A stretch of 64,000 nucleotides of DNA, from positions 124,001-188,000 of the forward strand of contig CAVZBZ010000003.1 in the NCBI GenBank assembly GCA_963773665.1. The letters are read 5' to 3'. The notes beneath the pieces are model-generated. The model did no database searches. It saw nothing but the letters and a program-made list of their open reading frames with translations, and was not told the DNA's origin. The DNA comes from DATJLY01 sp963773665. Its GTDB lineage: Bacteria; Pseudomonadota; Alphaproteobacteria; ATCC43930; CGMCC-115725. Numbering within the stretch: position 1 is the stretch's first letter; each line of letters begins with the position of its first letter. A program made the translations under genes and the position numbers. Positions 44,834 to 54,187 of this stretch are shown one piece after another.

Positions 44834-45886
44834 TCATGCGGTGACGAGCGACGGCCTCTGCGCGCGGCGGCGGAACTCGCGGTCGATCTCGCCGGTCGAG
44901 ACCATGTGCTGCAGCTGCTTCAGCCGCGTGTAGGCCCGGAAGCGAAAAGTCCCGGCGCTCATGCCGATGCAGGAGAACACGTCGTGCAGATGCTGCGCGC
45001 CGTCCGCCGCGGCGAAGCGGCAGCGGAATTCGGGCAGGTGCGCGCGGATCTTGGCAAAGGCGACGCGGTACGAGCGGTTGTCGGCCGATGGCGGCCCGAA
45101 GCTCAGCCGCGATCCGGCAAAGCGGGAAGCTACGATCTCGGCGATCTGGCGCACGGTATAGTTCTGCGCGTCGTCGCCGACATTGAAGATCTGGCCGTGC
45201 ACCGCCTCGCGCGGCGCTTCGAGCGCCAAGGCGATCGCCTGGCAGATATCCTCGACATGGACGAGCGGGCGCCATGGCGTGCCGTCGCTCAAGACCTTGA
45301 CCTCGCCGCTCGTCCAGGCATGGCCGCAGAGATCGTTGAGGACGATGTCGAAGCGCATGCGCGGGCTCGGCCCATAGGCGGTGGCATTGCGCAGGAAGAC
45401 CGGCGTGAAGCCGTCGCCGGCGAGGCCAAGCACGTCGCGCTCGACCAGCACCTTGCAGTCGGCATAGGCGGTCTGCGGGTTGGGCGGGGATTCCTCGGTG
45501 CGGAATCCGCCGTCGGCGGCCGCGCCATAGACACTGCACGAGGAGGTATAGACGAAACGGCGCACGCCCGCCGCCCTGGCGTTCGTCGCGAGCTCGACCG
45601 AACCGCGGTGATTGATGGCGTAGGTAAGCCGCGGATCGTGCTGCGCCAGGGGATCGTTCGAAAGCTCGGCCAGATGTACGACAGCGTCGAAGCCTGCGAG
45701 ATCGGGGGAGGATATGTCGCGAATGTCCTTGGCGATGGTGGCCGGCCGCCGCCGCCCGTCTTCATAGAGCCAGCCGTCGCGATAGAACCCGGCATCGAGG
45801 CCTACCACCCGATGGCCGCGCTCCAGGAGCAGCGGCGTCAGCATCGCGCCGATATACCCCTCGGCGCCGGTCACCAGGATGCGCAT
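44834..45886 (-). CDS. NAD-dependent sugar epimerase/dehydratase (extended SDR)
   Basis: 350 residues, UDP-glucose 4-epimerase-like. Rossmann motif RILVTGAEGYIG, catalytic serine region VYTSSCSVYGAA and YxxxK as TAYADCKVLVE, then RNATAYGPSPRMRFD. The substrate is probably a nucleotide sugar. ATG 45886 is preferred over ATG 45892 since GGGAG abuts the first but sits 6 nt from the second. About 130 bp separate it from manC downstream. Confidence 0.88.
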   Translation of the reverse strand: MRILVTGAEGYIGAMLTPLLLERGHRVVGLDAGFYRDGWLYEDGRRRPATIAKDIRDISSPDLAGFDAVVHLAELSNDPLAQHDPRLTYAINHRGSVELATNARAAGVRRFVYTSSCSVYGAAADGGFRTEESPPNPQTAYADCKVLVERDVLGLAGDGFTPVFLRNATAYGPSPRMRFDIVLNDLCGHAWTSGEVKVLSDGTPWRPLVHVEDICQAIALALEAPREAVHGQIFNVGDDAQNYTVRQIAEIVASRFAGSRLSFGPPSADNRSYRVAFAKIRAHLPEFRCRFAAADGAQHLHDVFSCIGMSAGTFRFRAYTRLKQLQHMVSTGEIDREFRRRAQRPSLVTA

Positions 45887-46021
45887 CCTCATCTCCCTCG
45901 CGCGGGCCGGATTTCCGCGCCGGGCGAACGTCCTGGGGAGAGCTTTGTTCCCGCTCCGCCCCTTCCTCGGGGCCGGCCCGTGCGCTAGGAGGCCGGCGGC
46001 ACATCAGCAAAGGGACTGGCG

Positions 46022-46639
46022 ATGATCGATCTCTATGCCTGGGGTACGCCCAACGGCCGCAAGCCGATGATCATGCTGGAGGAGACGGGGCTCCCCTACG
46101 AGCTGCACAAGATCAATATCGGCAAGGGCGAACAGTTCACGCCCGACTTCGTCGCCATCAATCCCAATGCCAAGATCCCGGCCATGATCGACCGCGAGGG
46201 CCCGGGCGGGAAACCGATCCGCGTGTTCGAATCGGGCGCGATGCTGATCTATCTCGCCGAGAAGACGGGAAGATTCATGTCATCGGAGCCGCGCGCGCGG
46301 TTCGCCGTGCTCGAATGGCTGATGTTCCAGATGGGCGGCGTCGGCCCGATGTTCGGCCAGGCGCATCATTTCCTGCGCCAGGCGCCCGAGCCTATTCCCT
46401 ATGCGCAGGAGCGCTACGTCAAGGAAGTGCGGCGGCTCTATGGCGTGATGGACAGGCGGCTCGGCGAGGCGCCCTATCTCGCCGGCGAATATTCGATCGC
46501 CGACATGGCGACATATCCTTGGGTCGCGCGCTACGAATGGCACAAGGTGGCACTCGCGGAATTCCCGAACGTCGAGCGCTGGTTCAAGGCGATCGCGGCG
46601 CGGCCCGCGGCGGCGCGCGCGATGGCGGTGAGCTTCTAG
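46022..46639 (+). CDS. Glutathione S-transferase family protein (YfcG-like)
   Basis: 205 residues. Thioredoxin-like N-terminal domain with TPNGRKPMIMLEE (the TPNG motif of YfcG-type disulfide reductases), cis-proline in NAKIPAMID and the glutathione site FESGAMLIYLAEK; an all-alpha C-terminal domain with AGEYSIADMATYPW. Cytoplasmic; likely glutathione-dependent disulfide chemistry. Its stop overlaps the convergent small gene by 4 bp. Confidence 0.92.
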   Translation: MIDLYAWGTPNGRKPMIMLEETGLPYELHKINIGKGEQFTPDFVAINPNAKIPAMIDREGPGGKPIRVFESGAMLIYLAEKTGRFMSSEPRARFAVLEWLMFQMGGVGPMFGQAHHFLRQAPEPIPYAQERYVKEVRRLYGVMDRRLGEAPYLAGEYSIADMATYPWVARYEWHKVALAEFPNVERWFKAIAARPAAARAMAVSF

Positions 46640-46848
46640 GGGCTGACGTCGACACGCGGCCGGGCAACGCGCCGGCGCTCGTTCGCGAGCATCGCCTGCG
46701 GCCCCTGGTCGAGGGCGCGCAACTCGGCCTTGCAGCGTTCGAGGATCTGCATGTCGCGCGCATCCTCGCGATCCGAAATGTCCATGTAGCTGAGCTTGAT
46801 CTCGACGAGATCGAGCAGCATCTCGATGGAACGCCTGGACAGCCCCAT
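46636..46848 (-). CDS. Small conserved-looking protein, unknown function
   Basis: 70 residues, helical and charged: MGLSRRSIEMLLDLVEIKLS followed by YMDISDREDARDMQILERCK. A clear GGAGAAGGA stands before the ATG, which supports it as a real gene. No family recognised. It lies between the GST and tRNA-Ser. Confidence 0.65.
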   Translation of the reverse strand: MGLSRRSIEMLLDLVEIKLSYMDISDREDARDMQILERCKAELRALDQGPQAMLANERRRVARPRVDVSP

Positions 46849-46996
46849 GTCCTTCTCCCGCTCTCCGCAAGGGCGATGATCGGGCGATCTTTGTTAAGAT
46901 GAGGTAAACCGCCGGCCCGCTTCCGCCCGCGTTGACAGGCCCCAGAGCCGCTCGCTAGATAGGCCGGGCATACGCCGTGTTGTCACCGCTCTAGGT

Positions 46997-47088
46997 GGAG
47001 GGGTGGCCGAGTGGCTGAAGGCGGCGGTTTGCTAAACCGTTATAGGGATAACACCCTATCGCAGGTTCGAATCCTGTCCCCTCCGCCA
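46997..47088 (+). tRNA. tRNA-Ser (anticodon GCU)
   Basis: 92 nt including encoded CCA. Acceptor GGAGGGG pairs with CCCCTCC (47078-47084), discriminator G, CCA at 47086-47088. Anticodon loop TTTGCTAAA gives GCU, reading AGC/AGU. A long variable arm (TATAGGGATAACACCCTAT) marks it as type II, Ser. T-loop GGTTCGAATCC. Its last 17 bases serve as the element's attachment core and are duplicated at 58945-58961. Confidence 0.97.
47072..47088 (+). repeat. attL core (3' end of tRNA-Ser)
   Basis: 17-bp direct repeat TCCTGTCCCCTCCGCCA, identical to 58945-58961. It covers the T-arm distal half and acceptor strand of the tRNA, the usual core for tyrosine integrases using tRNA genes. Confidence 0.92.
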
Positions 47089-47222
47089 CCTTACTAAGCA
47101 CTTGATTTTGCTGGTTTATCTGGGACGAAATTAGGTCAATTGTCCCTACGTTTAGACCCTACAATTCATGCTTGGATTGTGCCATCCTAAGGGCATGTTC
47201 AATCCCCTTGGGAGTATGTGTC

Positions 47223-48428
47223 ATGGGCGTCGTTAAACTCGGAAACACCGTCATCAAGTGGCCGCCGCCGGGGTGCTCTAGTAGCCAAGACGTGGCGCGA
47301 CGGCTGAAGATCACTGACAACGAAATGCGCGCCCGCCGTGCTCGCACCAAGCCCGGCGAGGATCGCGGGCCGCCGTGGATCACGGCGCCGGACGGCTGGC
47401 GCATCGCTTATGTTGACGCTGAGGTTGACCGCTACGTCGAGGCCATGGCGCAAAAGCTCGAAGCCAAAGCGGCGGCACTCCGGGCGCCGAAAAATGCGAA
47501 ACGCGATGCAGCCGAAGCTCGCGCCGCATCCTCGCATGGAGTTGTCCGGGCCGAAGCGACCGGCTCACCCGTCGAGGAACGCGCGCAAGCTCTGCGGGCG
47601 CGCAATGCAGCCGGAGCCGAGCCGAAGGACGAAGCGGCCGAACTCGCGGAGCTTGGCGACGGAACTCAAGCCCAAGACGTAAGAGTCCGCGCCGTGTCTG
47701 TCACAACACATGATCCGCCGCGCCAGCGTCGGCCGCATCGTCGCCGCGATCCGATAGAGCAAGCGGCGCGCGATGCTTATGCGCATGGGATTCGCCTTGT
47801 GTATCTCGCGCTCGAAGACGAGCAGGCCATAGGCTTTTTCGGTACCCCACCTAAAGACGGTCGCGACCTGCCATGCGTCCGGCTGGCAAAAGCGGTCCTA
47901 GCTTGGGTCGGAAAGTCGGACTCGATGAAAACGGGCGGATGTTTCGCCGGAATGAAGCGGCTCGCCCGTGAGGCCGGTATGCCGCGCAGCACGGCATGGC
48001 GCCATTGGCGTTTGATCCGCGACAACTCGCAATGCTTCGTCGAGACCACGGGCCGGGCAAGGTTCCGCGCCACTACGATCCGCTATCCGGCACTCGACGG
48101 GATTCCGTTGCATCCGCGAGCACCGGGATTCGATGCGGCCAAGCTCGCCGCCGCGATCAGCGCCCATGCTGCCACGTCAGCCCCGGAGACGAACTCCGGA
48201 GAGGATGATGGTGCGCGGACCTACTGCATGACGGTTGCCGGGCTGGCATTCGAGGAACTGCCGGGATGGCGCGACGCCAGCACTGACCGTCAGGAGCATT
48301 TCGCTTTCCTACTCACGGAAGCACGCGACGGCTGGACCGATGGCGATGGTCCGCACTCACCGGCCGAAGGGATGGACCGGGCCGAGGTTCTGCGCATTTG
48401 GGAAGACACCGGGACGATTGACGGCTAG
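47223..48428 (+). CDS. Helix-turn-helix protein, possible replication initiator or regulator of the element
   Basis: 401 residues from ATG 47223, which has GGGAG 8 nt upstream; an in-frame TTG at 47172 is less likely. N-terminal MerR-like helix-turn-helix (SSQDVARRLKITDNEMRARR), a long charged linker, then a second HTH (FAGMKRLAREAGMPRSTAWR). The tandem repeats lying 30 bp downstream of the stop are natural binding sites, so Rep-like or copy-control function is the best guess. Family not firmly recognised. Confidence 0.6.
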   Translation: MGVVKLGNTVIKWPPPGCSSSQDVARRLKITDNEMRARRARTKPGEDRGPPWITAPDGWRIAYVDAEVDRYVEAMAQKLEAKAAALRAPKNAKRDAAEARAASSHGVVRAEATGSPVEERAQALRARNAAGAEPKDEAAELAELGDGTQAQDVRVRAVSVTTHDPPRQRRPHRRRDPIEQAARDAYAHGIRLVYLALEDEQAIGFFGTPPKDGRDLPCVRLAKAVLAWVGKSDSMKTGGCFAGMKRLAREAGMPRSTAWRHWRLIRDNSQCFVETTGRARFRATTIRYPALDGIPLHPRAPGFDAAKLAAAISAHAATSAPETNSGEDDGARTYCMTVAGLAFEELPGWRDASTDRQEHFAFLLTEARDGWTDGDGPHSPAEGMDRAEVLRIWEDTGTIDG

Positions 48429-48457
48429 GAGCGCTGACTTCCGGCCGTGTCCTAGAA

Positions 48458-48562
48458 GGGCGCTACGTGTCTCAATATCCTTGCCAGTCCTATCAGGGGC
48501 GCTACGTGTCTCACTATCAGGGGCGCTACGTGTCTCACTGTGGGACTCCCCTACGTGTCTCA
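48458..48562 (+). repeat. Iteron-like direct repeat array (four copies)
   Basis: CTACGTGTCTCA occurs four times: within 48458-48474, 48497-48513, 48521-48537, and at 48551-48562. Copies two and three belong to an exact 24-bp tandem (48491-48514 and 48515-48538); copy four follows at a 25-bp phase. After copies three and four an imperfect inverted partner GTGGGAC appears (48540-48546, 48565-48571). Regular two-helical-turn spacing beside a HTH gene is what replication-origin iterons or a multi-site operator look like. Confidence 0.75.
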
Positions 48563-49142
48563 TGGTGGGACTCGATTCTACCGGGAGCGACAAGCGACCG
48601 GGTGAGAACCTAAGCTCGCAAACGCTCGCGCTGACGCGCTCGCTTGCTCGCTCAAGATCCGAGAGTTCGAGATTCTGAAGGATGGAATAGAAGCCGGATC
48701 GGGGAGCGAATGGACTGGCGGAATGCAAGGTATCAATTTCAGTGCCGGTAGGCCGGTAAAGCCGGCAATCACCAGCTTGTCGCCAAGTCGTTTTCCTTCG
48801 TGGTCCTATGACTCCCCGATTGACGGATTTGGGTTATTGTACTCAAGACGAGCATAAGCCGGCCTCGCCGCAAGGCTTCAACCCCGGCCTTGCGCAGCGC
48901 TGGGGGCGTCCAACGGCGGCGCACGTCCGCACGGCCCATGCGCGAGAACATTTTCCGACGCAACGATTAACCTTAACGACCTCCGGCGCCGCCAGAGGCG
49001 ATCTATAAAATTTTCGACGATTGCAGCGCGATCTTCACGGCTCGCGAACCATGCGGAGCCGCGTCGAGACGAGCACCGGGCAGCAAAAAGCCGGCGCGCA
49101 CATTGGCGGCCGGCTCTTGAAGCTCGCGATGGTGCTGACGTG
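48563..49142. other. Non-coding stretch between the repeat array and the serine recombinase
   Basis: About 580 bp with no convincing gene in six frames; short open frames lack ribosome-binding sites and sensible composition. If the array is an origin, this region would hold its remaining parts. I see no clear DnaA box cluster or strong hairpin. Confidence 0.4.
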
Positions 49143-49830
49143 CTACGCGGCGCCGCGCTCAATCCGCTCCACCACGCGAGCGACACTCGACGGATGCCAC
49201 GATCCGCCGCGAGGAATTCTTCACGCCGCGCGCATTGAGCGCGTCTGCCAGCGCTTGCAACGTCTCGCACCCGGCCTTGCGGCATGCTCGCACTGTCGCC
49301 GCCAGCGTCGCCGCCCTTGCGTCGGCAAGCTCGCTGCATCGCTCGGCACCTTGGCGCGATGCTTCCGCTTGATCGTCGCGATTTGGATTTGCGAAGCCGA
49401 GCTTGACGCCGCGCGCCTTGAGGCTGGCGAGCGCTCGCCGTGTCCGCTCCCTGATCATGGTCCGCTCTTTCTCTCCTAGTGCGGCGTATAGATGCAAAAC
49501 AAACGGGTCTACATCGAGTCCAAGATCGGCGCAGTAGAACGGGACTCGCTTCGCCATCAGCCCCGAAATGAAATGCACGTCACGGCTCAAGCGATCTAAT
49601 TTTGCGACGAAGATCGGGCAGCGCAACCGCTTCGCATGCGCCAGCGCCTTCGCCAGCATAGGACGGTCGCTATCCGCACCGGATTGCACGTCGCTGTAGG
49701 TCGCGACCATGGCAAAATCATTCCCCGAGGCGAAGGCGGCGAGCGTGGCAGCTTGCGCGTCCAATCCTAATCCGCTCTTGCCTTGCTCGCGTGTCGAAAC
49801 TCGCGTGTAGAAGATCGCCGGCTTGCTCAT
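49143..49830 (-). CDS. Serine recombinase (resolvase family), apparent +1 frameshift near its end
   Basis: Small serine recombinase: FYTRVSTREQGKSGLGLDAQ holds the nucleophile serine, VAKLDRLSRDVHFI and ALGEKERTMIRERTRRAL the later catalytic arginines. A C-terminal HTH (TLQALADALNARGVK) follows. As read, the frame runs to a stop at 49159 with a scrambled end. Dropping one base near 49212 yields RGGSWHPSSVARVVERIERG and a stop at 49143, the normal family tail, 228 residues. ATG 49830 (MSKPAIFYTRV). It may resolve dimers or invert DNA within the element. Confidence 0.82.
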
Positions 49831-50225
49831 TTCCCAATCCCGAATGACCGTTGCGCTTTGATAAAGCCGACGTTGCACGCGCGGGGGAATGCTTGCAAGC
49901 GCAATCAACGTAAAGATTGCCTTATCGTCGAGCAATCGAATCAAATGCAATCTAGTTCTTCATCGTTCATTCACCGTGATCTCGCGCATTCGTCTCGATC
50001 ACTGCGCGCTTTCGATCAGCCTTTGCCTCGAATGCCCCGTAAACCACTTCCTTAACCACCCCGGCGCCGATGACCCCCCGGCTCTAGAGTGCGCCGCAAG
50101 TAAGCCCCTCAATCTTTGACAGACGCGGAAAGACAAACGCGGAAATAGAATTGAGAATGTCGAGTCCAGGTGCTCTAAAAACCGGGTTTGACTCGAAATG
50201 CGGCCGGTATTATTATGCCTTCACT
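49831..50225. other. Divergent intergenic region inside the element
   Basis: 395 bp between the leftward recombinase and the rightward small-gene operon, A/T-richer than the surroundings. A TTGACA box lies at 50116-50121 but no well-spaced -10 is obvious. No gene or repeat seen. Confidence 0.4.
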
Positions 50226-50917
50226 ATGACCAAAGCCCGCGCAAAGCCCGCCGCTCCCGGCGAAGTCCGCCAGTACAGCCGCGTCAGCCCGGCCGAATGG
50301 GACCTGATCTTTAAGCACGTCGCCGTCGCCGGCAGTCTCGCCGCCGCAACGCGTACCGTGCTCGGCCCGGAGCGCAATCAATCCGTTGTTCACTATGCGC
50401 TACGCCGCGACGTTCTCTTGCAGAAGCGGCTCGCGAATGCCGAGGCGGATTTCCGGCAAGTGCTGCTAGGCGAACTGATACGACGCGGAGTGCATGGAGT
50501 TGACGAGGCGATCTACCACAAGGGCGATGTAGTCGGCTTCCGCAAGGTCTATTCGGACCAAGCCTTGCTCGCCGCATGCCGCCACTACATCGAACTTCTT
50601 GGCTGGACAAGCGGAGTGCGTCGGACATTCGAGTTCATGGTGCCGGCGAGGAAAGCGACATTGTTTTTTCGCTGACGTACGGCTTGGCGGAAAAGATGCC
50701 GGCCAATCTCCGTGCTTCGCTGATTCCAGTGCTGCAATGGTGCCGCGAGCAACGTCTACAGATCATCCCCGGTGCTGGCGAGCTTGATGATCGCAGCGAG
50801 ACTATTGATGCAGCGGAGCCGTTGCAAATCGAAGCCCAGCCCGAGGAAGACTTGCTGCCGGCCGAAGATGATCCTTACAGCCTCTCGGCTGCGCAGCTTA
50901 ACGGGGATTGGGCATGA
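50226..50917 (+). pseudogene. Terminase-small-subunit-like protein, apparent -1 frameshift
   Basis: The first frame (50226-50675) has a helical DNA-binding-like N-terminus and the segment VDEAIYHKGDVVGFRKVYSD followed by QALLAACRHY, reminiscent of phage small-terminase proteins (substrate loop plus YSD-LL motif). It then breaks. Restoring one base near 50630 joins it to SDIRVHGAGEESDIVFSLTY and a tail ending DDPYSLSAAQLNGDWA at 50917, about 230 residues. The restored stop overlaps the next ATG. Assignment to terminase is moderate; no large subunit is nearby. Confidence 0.5.
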
Positions 50918-51366
50918 CCGACGCGCCGGACGATCCGAACGAGCTTTTGAAAATCTTCAATCGCGGGGCTGACGCCGCTACGGCTGCGGCGGCCGGTATC
51001 AGCGATGGACTCGAACGTCTCACCGGATTTCAGGCGGCGATCTTCGTCGGCATGCCGCCGTGTCCGGTAGGGACTTACATGCCGACATGGCGCCGCGATC
51101 TTGAAAAGCGGAAGGCGACGAAGCCCGATAGAAGCGAGGCCGGATGCCTGCTTTGGGAAAAAGAGGCCGGCGAATTGCTCGCTGCGCAGGAAGCGGCGGC
51201 GAAGGCACGCGGCGAGCGTCCTGAGCCTGTCGCAATAGAGCCGAGAGTTGAAGCCGTCAGCCGCTTTACGATGCGCGTGATCGACTTAACGCCATCGCCG
51301 GATCGCGGCGTCCATTTGGAGCCGATGAAGTGGACTCCTCCCGGTGCTCGCATTGTGAAGTGCTAG
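50914..51366 (+). CDS. Element protein of unknown function
   Basis: 150 residues beginning MTDAPDDPNELLKIFNRG, ATGA-coupled to the preceding gene. An Ala-rich N-terminal helix region, a central WRRDLEKRKATKPDRSEAG, and a C-terminus RFTMRVIDLTPSPDRG. No family recognised. No signal or membrane segment. Confidence 0.6.
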   Translation: MTDAPDDPNELLKIFNRGADAATAAAAGISDGLERLTGFQAAIFVGMPPCPVGTYMPTWRRDLEKRKATKPDRSEAGCLLWEKEAGELLAAQEAAAKARGERPEPVAIEPRVEAVSRFTMRVIDLTPSPDRGVHLEPMKWTPPGARIVKC

Positions 51367-51369
51367 GCC

Positions 51370-52072
51370 ATGTCCGCGAGCACTGTTGAAGCGTTAGATC
51401 GCGCGGCGGACTGATGGCTTCAAGGCGAGCATTTCGCCGATGATGCAGCACCGCCGGATTCCGAAGAGGAACGTTGCCGGCAAGTTTGGGCCGCCGTGCT
51501 ACAGCAGGCATTCCTCGATGCTCAAGGAATTGGCGCTCTTGATGCGGGGGTTAGCGCTCAAGGTGATGCGCGGCGATTTTTGTTGAGCGATGTTCAACCA
51601 TGGCGCGGTGATCGTGAAGCCGTTTGCGACCTCGCCGGCCTCGATCCTGATTATGTTCGCGACCGTGCCGAGAGAATCTTGCGGCCGATGATCGAAAAGG
51701 AACGGCAGGAACAACGTGCCGCAGACTTGAAAGCCCGCCATGCTGCCAGGATGGCCGCATACTGGATTCTGGAAAAAGCGCGGTCAATTAAGAGCCTCGC
51801 CGGAACGCTGCGCCTTCATCGCGCAACAAAAGCGGGCAAGGCTCGCCGCCATCGCGGCAGGACCGGAAGCCGTCGCGGCCTTTGAAGCCGAGCGGCGGGA
51901 ACGGAAGCGCCAAAATCAGAACCAACGCCAACGCCGATATGGCGAGCGGAAGCGCTTGCAGGCCGCCACAGCGTTGCCGACAGGGCAGCAAGCGGGACAA
52001 TTGAGCGGCAACAGACCGCCCCAGCCGGACCCCTCTAGAATTGAAGCTCCGCGCGTCTCTGAGGCCGCTTGA
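51370..52072 (+). pseudogene. Broken element gene (nonsense codon and frameshift)
   Basis: From ATG 51370 the frame reads MSASTVEALDRAAD then TGA (51412-51414) and continues openly WLQGEHFADDAAPPDSEEER for over 100 codons. Near 51780 coding appears to slip +1 into a frame with RASPERCAFIAQQKRARLAA and an Arg/Gln-rich coiled tail, stopping at 52072. Composition supports one original gene of about 230 residues. Alternatively there are two overlapping short genes (51496-51885 and 51740-52072). Function unknown. Confidence 0.4.
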
Positions 52073-52350
52073 TCGGGGCAATTCCGGTCATGGTCGTGAT
52101 CTGGTCTAGGCCAAGATATGCCCGGTTTTGCTGCATTGGACAGCATGCCGGCGATTGTGGTAATATCTTTTAGTCGAGTTTCCGACGTGTCCGCCGAGTG
52201 GAGTGAGTTCCAACGGCGGTCAATCCTTCCGCGACGTGATACGGGGTGAGCCTGTGCGCCGCTTGATCTAACGATCAAGGAATGCGCACGGGTGACTCGT
52301 CATGGGTTCTGGCACTGGGCCGGGACTTTGCGGTTGAGCGGAGACTTACA

Positions 52351-53141
52351 ATGGTAGCGGAAAATCTAATCGAGCGCGGCCTTGCGGCCCGCCAAAATCG
52401 CGCCGGCATGTTTGACCGTGCGCGCGGTATCGTAACGACGCCAGCATCAATCCAGACCATTCGCGAGACGTTCGACGTTGCAGCGGAGCGCCATGCTTCG
52501 GCAATGCGGTCGATCACGAAGGCGATTGCGGAATGGGATGATGCGGCGGCCAAGCGGATCAAGGCATACCGTCTGCAAGCTGACGGTCGCACGGTACGGC
52601 CGGAATCCGAACGGCGCCGCTTCGCTGGCGAAGTGAAGGCAAATCGCGCCAGCTTCATCCGCCAGCTTTTCCATTCGAGCAAAGCCGAGCTTGATGCAGC
52701 CCGCCGCGAAATGCTCACGGTTGAGTTAGCGGTCAAACGGTCCCGCGAGCTTTTCTCGCCGTTGCGTATCGCGTCGAGTTTCGAGCTTGGCGGCGAGCGT
52801 CGCTCCCGCTTGCTTGCCGAGCTTCACGGCATGCCGCCCGCTGCGCTCAAAGGCGTCGCGATCCGTGCGGCGGCCGATGGTGATCGCGAACTCGCCGGAG
52901 TGCTGATTACGATCAATGACAAGCTGGACTTAAAGCTGCGGTCCTTTTCGTCCGCCGAACTCGCCGAGTCGAGTCTTCGGCGAAATGTCCGGCCGTGCGC
53001 TGGCGCATACCTCGCACGTCATGCAGACGGCGGAAGCCGCGATCAATTTGGAGCGTGCCGTCGAATCCGGTCGCACCGAATTCAGTCGCTCGCATCGAAC
53101 AAGCCTTGAACTCGCGGGACAACCCCGAGCCGACAACCTGA
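52351..53141 (+). CDS. Helical element protein of unknown function, C-terminal frame uncertain
   Basis: ATG 52351 has GGAG 8 nt upstream. Long helices: MVAENLIERGLAARQNRAGM, RHASAMRSITKAIAEWDDAA and SFIRQLFHSSKAELDAARRE. As read, the frame ends at 53109 with an atypical Arg-rich tail. A +1 step near 52970 gives RVFGEMSGRALAHTSHVMQT plus AEAAINLERAVESGR, far more gene-like. A further step near 53093 would end it at 53141 (IEQALNSRDNPEPTT). Could be a virion-scaffold-type protein, but I do not recognise it. Confidence 0.5.
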
Positions 53142-53185
53142 GGCGATGGAAACCCCCAGCAACCTCACATTGAAGGACTCTCACC

Positions 53186-53662
53186 ATGGCACGCATCAAT
53201 CCCGTTCGCACCGTCGCCAGCCGTGGCGTCGGAACGTCAAGCCCCGCATCATCGGGTGACGCAATGACGGCCGCTCCGCGTCCCGCCCGTCCGGCACCGT
53301 CAAATCGCGGTGCTGCACCGACTCATTTCGGTTTCGGCTTGAATCGGTCAATGGTCGCTGACGTGACTCAGGCCGATCAATTCCCCAGCAAGACCGATGA
53401 AACGCGGAAGGTCCGCGGCGGCTTGAACGGGACCGAAGATTTGACCGTCTCCGGCATGACGCGGCCCATTCATACCGAGGGCGAGCTTGCCCGCGCCGCC
53501 GCTTCATTGCGCCGGCCGCCGGACGATAACAGCGGATACTTTGACAGTCATGCGGCAAGCGTCGAGACGCAAGCCGGCATGGATACGGCACGCGAGCAAG
53601 GTGGAAGCGGGACCGATCCGAATGGTTCCGGCTCCGCTCGCCCGCCGGCTCCGGTGAAGTGA
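53186..53662 (+). CDS. Low-complexity element protein of unknown function
   Basis: 158 residues, rich in Pro, Ala, Ser, Arg and Gly, likely disordered at both ends (PRPARPAPSNRGAAPTHFGF; SGTDPNGSGSARPPAPVK). AAGGA 9 nt before the ATG. No family recognised. Confidence 0.6.
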   Translation: MARINPVRTVASRGVGTSSPASSGDAMTAAPRPARPAPSNRGAAPTHFGFGLNRSMVADVTQADQFPSKTDETRKVRGGLNGTEDLTVSGMTRPIHTEGELARAAASLRRPPDDNSGYFDSHAASVETQAGMDTAREQGGSGTDPNGSGSARPPAPVK

Positions 53663-53690
53663 TCGCGGCACGCTGTAGAAAGTCGCGGCC

Positions 53691-53930
53691 ATGGAAGACT
53701 CGGAACTCGACGCGTTGCCAGACTCGCTCCGCGCCTTTGTCTGCAAAATCGGCGCGGAGAAGAAAGTGCCATTCGATGCTGTGCTAGGCGCGATCTATGA
53801 CGGTTGCTCGAAACATCAAATCGAGGCTTTCGATAGCGACCGCTTTGCCTACTTCGTGCGGGGCAACCCGCAGGCCGGTGCTGACAAGCCTACGGCACAT
53901 AGGCGCGGTCATAGGGGCGGCAGGCGATGA
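53691..53930 (+). CDS. Small element protein, unknown function
   Basis: 79 residues: MEDSELDALPDSLRAFVCKI, a helical core, and an Arg/His/Gly-rich end. Stop and next start overlap as ATGA (53927-53930), showing a coupled operon. Confidence 0.55.
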   Translation: MEDSELDALPDSLRAFVCKIGAEKKVPFDAVLGAIYDGCSKHQIEAFDSDRFAYFVRGNPQAGADKPTAHRRGHRGGRR

Positions 53931-54187
53931 GCGAGCTTAGAGAATGGTGCGGGACAGCATCGCCACTCGGCCGCATGCAAGCACAAGCGGCGAGGCTAGA
54001 TGTTTGCCTTGAGGCTGTAGAGCGTGCCGTGCGTTGTGGCGTCTCGCTCGACAATCTCGCCAAGATGGATCGGGCAACGCTGCAAGCCGTGATCGCCGGA
54101 CAACGTGGCCGCGTCAGTCTCGATGATCGCCACGAAATCAGAAACCGCGATCATACGAAAGAACACTGGAACATCCGGCGGAAGTGA
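53927..54187 (+). CDS. Small element protein, unknown function
   Basis: 86 residues, with a helical HTH-like centre (RLDVCLEAVERAVRCGVSLD then NLAKMDRATLQAVIAG). The GTGA overlap at 54184-54187 couples it to the next gene. A regulator is possible, not shown. Confidence 0.5.
   Translation: MSELREWCGTASPLGRMQAQAARLDVCLEAVERAVRCGVSLDNLAKMDRATLQAVIAGQRGRVSLDDRHEIRNRDHTKEHWNIRRK

Noticed and set aside
48458..48562. Repeat array considered as a CRISPR
   Set aside because: Copies two and three abut as direct tandem units with no unique 30-nt spacers, and no cas genes are nearby.
48808..49008. 66-codon open frame between the repeats and the recombinase
   Set aside because: No ribosome-binding site, no family resemblance and biased shadow-like composition; not supported as a gene.
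51412..51414. In-frame TGA in the broken element gene as recoding or selenocysteine
   Set aside because: No slippery site, internal SD or selenocysteine-type structure is visible; a point mutation or error is simpler.
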